From Enteractinococcus coprophilus (GTDB taxonomy: Bacteria; Actinomycetota; Actinomycetes; Actinomycetales; Micrococcaceae), in contig NZ_VFOU01000002.1 in the NCBI RefSeq assembly GCF_006716305.1, positions 620,001 to 684,000 on the forward strand: a stretch of 64,000 nucleotides of DNA, read 5' to 3'. Below, piece after piece: positions 59,641-64,000 of the stretch. The notes beneath the pieces are model-generated. The model was not told the origin of the DNA. It made no database searches and saw only the letters and a program-made list of their open reading frames with translations. The translations under genes and the position numbers were made by a program. How positions within the stretch are numbered: the stretch's first letter is position 1; each line of letters opens with the position of its first letter.

Positions 59641-60543
59641 TCGTCCAAAGAACACGGTAGATAGTGCAGCGAACGTGGACACTCTACGATCTTCGTGTAA
59701 CTGCACAACAATATCGCCATGGAGCGTTGATACGTTCCAGATATGTGGTTGTGTTAGTCCCGCCCAAAGTTGAAAAGCAATGGTCGCAGCAGCTGCTGCC
59801 GACCCAAGCTCTAAGTTTCCGGGAACGGCCGGATGGTGTCGCAACGCCAGCTGACCCATCCCCTCGATCGTAAGCGGATCTTGTGGCACGACGAAATTCA
59901 CGCCAGTGGGTTCCCTGACCGATGGCTCAACCGATGGAGACTGAGTTAGGTCAATGCTTTCTAATTCGTCGAGTGACTCCACTGCGATCGTAATGTGGAG
60001 GCTTTGAGTTCGAATACTCAATCCCGGGCGTGGGTCCGTTAGCCCGGCGGCCATGACGAGGGCGTCGGATCCTGCTGCTATTGCGGTATCAGGTTCGGCG
60101 TATGACCATTGACCGATATCTACACCCACGTAGGTGGGGGTATAAACCGTGGTGATGATCCCGGTTGCGGCCTTGAAAACGTGATGAGACGTCTCGGAGT
60201 CCGGTATCCGTTGTAATGCAGCTAGGGCGTAAGTGGCAGCACGTGCTGCTTCTATTAGATCTATAGCCGGTGTTCCGTCACTCTTCCAGGCCTCGAGGTC
60301 TGACACTGGATACTGAGCCGATGGTGAGGCTGCGGTCATGAGTACAACGCCGACAGCACCGACTCCGGAAGAGCGGTTACATAACCAGGCTATATGTTCC
60401 GGCGTTAGGTTGGAGGTCTTTGTCGGTTCAGAAAAAACGATCCAGTCGCCTGTCGGGCCAGTAATTTTGACGAACGGGGCGTCAACCAGAGTTTGGCGTA
60501 GGCGGTGCTGGTGGGCCTGGGAGGTGGATTGCGGAGCCGTCAT
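59635..60543 (-). CDS. DapF-fold protein lacking both catalytic cysteines (pseudoenzyme)
   Basis: This 302-residue intact frame sits at the standard actinobacterial dapF position, downstream of miaA, and is recognisably diaminopimelate epimerase-like: NRSSGVGAVGVVL (canonical DRxxGxGADGV), PTGVNFVVPQDPLTIEGMG (canonical GTNVEFV), and the C-terminal FQLWAGLTQPHIWNV. Yet the two catalytic Cys regions are altered: SDGTPAIDLIEAARAA replaces the ADGS..EMCGNG type, and GNLELGSAAAAA replaces GETLSCGTGAC. The only Cys of the protein is C55, which is not one of these. GPTGDW replaces G.ENDF and SLHITI replaces GNPH. It cannot be a normal epimerase. Confidence 0.85.
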   Translation of the reverse strand: MTAPQSTSQAHQHRLRQTLVDAPFVKITGPTGDWIVFSEPTKTSNLTPEHIAWLCNRSSGVGAVGVVLMTAASPSAQYPVSDLEAWKSDGTPAIDLIEAARAATYALAALQRIPDSETSHHVFKAATGIITTVYTPTYVGVDIGQWSYAEPDTAIAAGSDALVMAAGLTDPRPGLSIRTQSLHITIAVESLDELESIDLTQSPSVEPSVREPTGVNFVVPQDPLTIEGMGQLALRHHPAVPGNLELGSAAAAATIAFQLWAGLTQPHIWNVSTLHGDIVVQLHEDRRVSTFAALSTVFFGRL

Positions 60544-60552
60544 ATCGTCAGC

Positions 60553-61470
60553 CTAGCTGGCTTTCACAAGGCTCAAGATATCTGCAAGCGCATGATCGGT
60601 TTGCGGATCAACCCAGTGAACGCGAGGATCGGCCTTAAACCATGTTTCTTGGCGTCGGGCAAACCGTCGGGTGGCGACAATTGTTTCATCGATAGCTTGT
60701 TGCTTACTGAGACTCCCCGCCAGGTAAGCCAGCATTTGTCGATAGCCTATGGCTCGATAGGCTGTGGGCGCTTGCTCCAGGCCGACAGTTCGTAAGTGTT
60801 GTACTTCGTCTAACCAGCCAGCATCTAGCATTCTGTAGACGCGCTGTTCAATGCGTTCGTGCAGTTTAGCGCGGTCAACTTTGAGGCCGATTTGGACCAC
60901 AGGAGGGATATGCGGATGATATTGACGCTTGGGCATGTAGGAGCTAAATGTGCGCCCAGTGAGTCGATGTACTTCAACCGCCCGGATAATCCGGCGCTCG
61001 TCCTGGAGCCGTTGAGCTGACTCCGGGTCAACGCGCTGGAGTTCATCGACAAGTGGTGTTAACCCCTCGTTTTCCACTTGCGCGGCCAGACATTGCCTCA
61101 GAGCCGGATCAGTTGGCGGAAATTCGAGGGTGTCGAGTGCTGCGCGAACGTACAATCCGGAACCGCCGGTCAATATAGGGACACGATTTCGGGATCTAAC
61201 CTCGGCGATGGTCGTTCGAGCCAGTGTCTGGAAAGTCGCCACACTGGCTTCGACCTCTAGATCATAAAGATCCAACAAGTGGTGTGTGATGCCCTGGCGT
61301 TCATCGACGCTGGCTTTGGCCGTTCCGATGTCCATACCGCGATAAAACTGCAGGGAATCGGCATTGATAATCTCCCCACCAACTGTCTTGGCCAACGCAA
61401 TCGCTAAGGCTGTCTTACCAGTCGCGGTAGCCCCGACGAAGGCTACAAGGGGTTGCTTAACGGGCGCCAA
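60553..61470 (-). CDS. miaA: tRNA dimethylallyltransferase
   Basis: This enzyme adds the isopentenyl group to A37 of UNN-reading tRNAs. The P-loop is [18 protein letters not shown] at about residue 10, with [35 protein letters not shown] and the C-terminal [16 protein letters not shown] 305-residue product starting at the TTG at 61470 matches the family length; the much longer in-frame extension to 61725 lies inside miaB. No strong ribosome binding site is visible. It overlaps miaB by 14 nt. Confidence 0.93.
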   Translation of the reverse strand: MAPVKQPLVAFVGATATGKTALAIALAKTVGGEIINADSLQFYRGMDIGTAKASVDERQGITHHLLDLYDLEVEASVATFQTLARTTIAEVRSRNRVPILTGGSGLYVRAALDTLEFPPTDPALRQCLAAQVENEGLTPLVDELQRVDPESAQRLQDERRIIRAVEVHRLTGRTFSSYMPKRQYHPHIPPVVQIGLKVDRAKLHERIEQRVYRMLDAGWLDEVQHLRTVGLEQAPTAYRAIGYRQMLAYLAGSLSKQQAIDETIVATRRFARRQETWFKADPRVHWVDPQTDHALADILSLVKAS

Positions 61471-62968
61471 TGCGCAGACTTGGTAGTCCGAGATTGACGT
61501 TGCCTGCCGGCGCGTTGGAACCAGTGCCACAGGAATCCGCCTGGGCTCGATCCCAGGCATCTCCTGCTCGGGACCGCCGCAAGTGGTAGTGGGTCGGTTC
61601 CGTCGGATCGGCGATGAGGTGATAAGGATGTGCTTCAGTGATTGGCACTGTGACAAAATCTCCGGGGCGGGGAGTTTGAGCTCCTTGTGGGATACTGAAG
61701 TGCACAAGGCGGTTGTCTGGGGCACGACCCGTCAGGCGCCCGGTTTGCTCACCACGACTGCCAGCATTGTTCGTCACGAGCAGCTCTTGGCTGGTGCCAA
61801 CGAGTTTGGCTGACTCTTCAGCCGCTATACGATCCTGCAAGGCAACTAGTCGTTCAAAACGTTCTTGCACAACCTCTTTCGGAATCTGGTCTTCCATTTC
61901 CGCTGCGGGGGTTCCTTCTCGTGGAGAATATTGGAACGTGTAAGCCATTGCGAAGCGGGAGGCTTCGACAACGTCGAGAGTTTGTTGGAAATCCGCTTCG
62001 GTTTCGCCGGGGAAACCCACAATAATATCTGTAGTTACCGCGGCGTGTGGGATCCGTTCGCGTACCTTTTCGAGAATGCCCAAGAAGCGCTTGGAACGAT
62101 AGGACCTGCGCATAGCCTTCAAGATAGTATCCGATCCAGATTGCAACGGCATATGCAGTTGGGGCATCACATTAGGAGTCTCTGCCATGGCGTCGAGGAC
62201 ATCATCAGTAAAAGAGGCAGGGTGAGGACTTGTAAAACGGATCCGTTCTAGTCCATCGATTTCACCGGTGGCTCGCAACAACTTGGAAAAAGCTTGACGA
62301 TCTCGGAACTCTACACCGTAAGTGTTAACGTTCTGGCCCAATAGCGTGACTTCAACGGCTCCGTCATCTACTAGAGCTTGGACTTCAGCCAGGATGTCAC
62401 CGGGTCGTCGATCTTTTTCTTTTCCTCTTAAGGAGGGAACGATGCAGAACGTACAGGTATTATTACAACCCACGGAAATGGATACCCAGCCGGAATAACT
62501 GGATTCCCGTTTGGTGGGCAAAGTCGAAGGGAAAGTCTCTAAGGCTTCTAGAAGCTCTACTTGAGCTTCATTGTTATGGCGCGAGCGGTTCAATAGTACC
62601 GGCAGCGACCCGATGTTGTGCGTGCCAAAGACCACATCCACCCAAGGTGCACGCTTAACAATGGTGTCTTGATCTTTTTGTGCCAGACACCCTCCGACGG
62701 CGATTTGCATACCAGGGTAGCCATCTTTGATGACCTTAAGATTTCCTAGATGACCATAGAGTCGGTTGGCTGCGTTCTCTCGAACTGCGCAAGTATTAAA
62801 GACCACGAGATCGGGAGTCGCGTCTCCATCTGCTGGAATATAACCATTGATTTCTAATAACCCAGAAATGCGTTCTGAATCGTGCACATTCATTTGGCAC
62901 CCGAACGTGCGAATTTCATACGAGCGTGGTGTGGCGATGTCGGCTACGGCTTCAGTCAAGATGTTCAT
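61457..62968 (-). CDS. miaB: tRNA-2-methylthio-N6-dimethylallyladenosine synthase
   Basis: This 503-residue radical-SAM methylthiotransferase adds the 2-methylthio group to the nucleotide prepared by MiaA. It has the N-terminal UPF0004 domain with cysteines in [33 protein letters not shown] and VGGCLAQ, the radical-SAM cluster [19 protein letters not shown] near residue 170 and a C-terminal TRAM domain. It starts 1 nt after the recX stop. Confidence 0.96.
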   Translation of the reverse strand: MNILTEAVADIATPRSYEIRTFGCQMNVHDSERISGLLEINGYIPADGDATPDLVVFNTCAVRENAANRLYGHLGNLKVIKDGYPGMQIAVGGCLAQKDQDTIVKRAPWVDVVFGTHNIGSLPVLLNRSRHNNEAQVELLEALETFPSTLPTKRESSYSGWVSISVGCNNTCTFCIVPSLRGKEKDRRPGDILAEVQALVDDGAVEVTLLGQNVNTYGVEFRDRQAFSKLLRATGEIDGLERIRFTSPHPASFTDDVLDAMAETPNVMPQLHMPLQSGSDTILKAMRRSYRSKRFLGILEKVRERIPHAAVTTDIIVGFPGETEADFQQTLDVVEASRFAMAYTFQYSPREGTPAAEMEDQIPKEVVQERFERLVALQDRIAAEESAKLVGTSQELLVTNNAGSRGEQTGRLTGRAPDNRLVHFSIPQGAQTPRPGDFVTVPITEAHPYHLIADPTEPTHYHLRRSRAGDAWDRAQADSCGTGSNAPAGNVNLGLPSLRIGAR

Positions 62969-62969
62969 T

Positions 62970-63506
62970 TCATTCGTCTATGGAGTCAAGGTCGTCAGCA
63001 TCCATCGCAGTAGTAACCACTTGGAATGCTAGGCCTGGTGAATACCCTTTTCTGGAGAGCATTCCGACCAGGCGTCGCACTATTCTATCGCGTTGTTGGC
63101 GAGACTCAGGATCTGTTGATGAAGGCACACTCATTCGAGATAATCTGCGCAAAACCAAGTCGTGTGCAGCGCATTGTTCATCGTCGTCTGAGACCTGCTC
63201 AAGAGCGTTTGCTGCATCTTCATCTGTAATTCCTCGTTGACGCAGTTCCGTACTCAAAGCTCGACGAGCTAGGCCTTTAGACCGATGCCGCGAACGAACC
63301 CAACTTTCAGCGAATGCGCTATCATCGATGAGTTCGACTTCCTCGAAACGGTCCAGCACCTCTTCAATCACATTGTCAGCTATCTCGCGGTCCCGCAGCT
63401 TTTCGGCGAGTTGATGCCGAGTCTTCGGGGCAGCTGAGAGCTGGCGCAACACGATGTTGCGGGCGGTTTGGTGCTGGTCCGCTTCGACGTCGTCTTGGTC
63501 ACTCAT
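62970..63506 (-). CDS. recX: RecA regulatory protein RecX
   Basis: This 178-residue protein modulates RecA filaments. It consists of three-helix repeats, with [40 protein letters not shown] and [17 protein letters not shown] as clear RecX motifs. It lies 5 nt downstream of recA and 1 nt from miaB, the conserved actinobacterial order. Confidence 0.93.
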   Translation of the reverse strand: MSDQDDVEADQHQTARNIVLRQLSAAPKTRHQLAEKLRDREIADNVIEEVLDRFEEVELIDDSAFAESWVRSRHRSKGLARRALSTELRQRGITDEDAANALEQVSDDDEQCAAHDLVLRRLSRMSVPSSTDPESRQQRDRIVRRLVGMLSRKGYSPGLAFQVVTTAMDADDLDSIDE

Positions 63507-63511
63507 AGAGT

Positions 63512-64000
63512 TTAGGCATCCTCCACGGATTTCAACGCTACTTCTTCATCTTCTTCCTCAGTCTTACCACCGATACCGAGCGTGGCCTTAATACGGTCTT
63601 CAATCTCGACTGCTAAATCCGGATTATCTTTAAGGAAACGACGAGCGTTTTCTTTACCTTGGCCTAACTGGTCGCCATCGTAGGTGAACCAAGCGCCCGA
63701 TTTGCGAACGATGTTGTGCTCCACACCCATATCAAGTAGACCACCTTCACGCGATATGCCTTCACCATAAAGAATATCGAATTCGGCCTGTTTGAATGGC
63801 GGAGCCATCTTGTTCTTGACGATCTTCGCGCGAGTACGGTTACCGACCGGCTCTCCAGCTTGTTTCAGGGTTTCAATGCGACGGATATCAACACGAACTG
63901 AAGCGTAGAATTTGAGTGCTTTACCGCCGGTGGTAGTTTCAGGCGAACCGAAAAAGACACCGATTTTCTCACGCAGCTGGTTAATAAAGATGGCAGTCGT
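63512..64000 (-). CDS. recA: RecA recombinase (N-terminal part beyond window)
   Basis: Only the C-terminal 162 codons are inside the window; the gene runs off the right edge. Visible are [60 protein letters not shown] and [19 protein letters not shown], all diagnostic of RecA, and an acidic tail ([17 protein letters not shown]) typical of the regulatory C-terminus. Confidence 0.98.
   Translation of the reverse strand, partial: TTAIFINQLREKIGVFFGSPETTTGGKALKFYASVRVDIRRIETLKQAGEPVGNRTRAKIVKNKMAPPFKQAEFDILYGEGISREGGLLDMGVEHNIVRKSGAWFTYDGDQLGQGKENARRFLKDNPDLAVEIEDRIKATLGIGGKTEEEDEEVALKSVEDA

Noticed and set aside
59635-60543. Annotation as functional diaminopimelate epimerase
   Set aside because: Both catalytic cysteines and substrate motifs are missing, so the catalytic name would be misleading.

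Overview
The window looks like a chromosomal segment of a moderate-GC actinobacterium, most probably of the Micrococcaceae (Yaniella/Enteractinococcus-like). The evidence is the actinobacterial gene order (recA-recX-miaB-miaA-dapF locus-hflX; hisC-hisB-hisH-small membrane protein-priA-sseB; pheS-pheT next to argCJBDFR; tyrS; tlyA-nadK-recN-NUDIX-xerD-parA), the long 23S rRNA, a tRNA-free 16S-23S spacer and frequent GTG/TTG starts with good Shine-Dalgarno sequences. Genus assignment is inference. I saw no phage, insertion sequence, integron, CRISPR array or tRNA gene.

Layout. 1-7978 (minus strand): a DNA-maintenance and housekeeping run of a TPR protein, HAD phosphatase, a 52-aa protein, tlyA, nadK, recN, NUDIX, xerD and a truncated parA. 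8-12.8 kb: malic enzyme (+), a class V aminotransferase (-), a cupin (+) and two nearly gene-free stretches. 12.85-19.1 kb: a complete rRNA operon on the minus strand (16S-23S-5S) with at least four promoter-like sequences in tandem and a perfect terminator hairpin. 19.3-24.4 kb: tyrS, a HelD/HelR-type RNA-polymerase-associated helicase and argH. 24.7-25.9 kb: an ankyrin protein and a lipoprotein on the plus strand. 26-31.9 kb: argC-J-B-D-F-R with ARG-box-like half-sites in front of argC. 32-33 kb: quinone oxidoreductase. 33-36.8 kb: pheS-pheT plus a 48-aa membrane protein. 37-45.5 kb: a branched-chain (leucine/isovalerate) catabolic island with the gene content of the M. tuberculosis Rv2498c-Rv2506 region: TetR and acyl-CoA synthetase on one strand, and carboxylase beta and alpha, acyl-CoA dehydrogenase, MaoC hydratase and CitE-like lyase on the other. 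45.6-48.6 kb: MutT, then a flavin-dependent monooxygenase, its FMN reductase and a MarR regulator. 48.6-53.3 kb: sseB, priA, a small membrane protein, hisH, hisB, hisC and a LysM protein. 53.5-64 kb: DASS transporter, DinG-type helicase, HflX, an RsmC-like methyltransferase, a DapF homologue, miaA, miaB, recX and truncated recA.

How the genes work together. Most are core metabolism and information processing. The accessory parts are the leucine/isovalerate island, the two-component flavin monooxygenase with its MarR gene, the ankyrin-lipoprotein pair lying between argR and argH, and the DASS transporter in the dinG-lysM gap. The most unusual protein is the intact 302-codon DapF homologue at the normal dapF locus: both catalytic cysteines and most of the substrate-binding signature are gone, so it looks like a retained pseudoenzyme. 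I found no obviously new multigene defence or mobile system.
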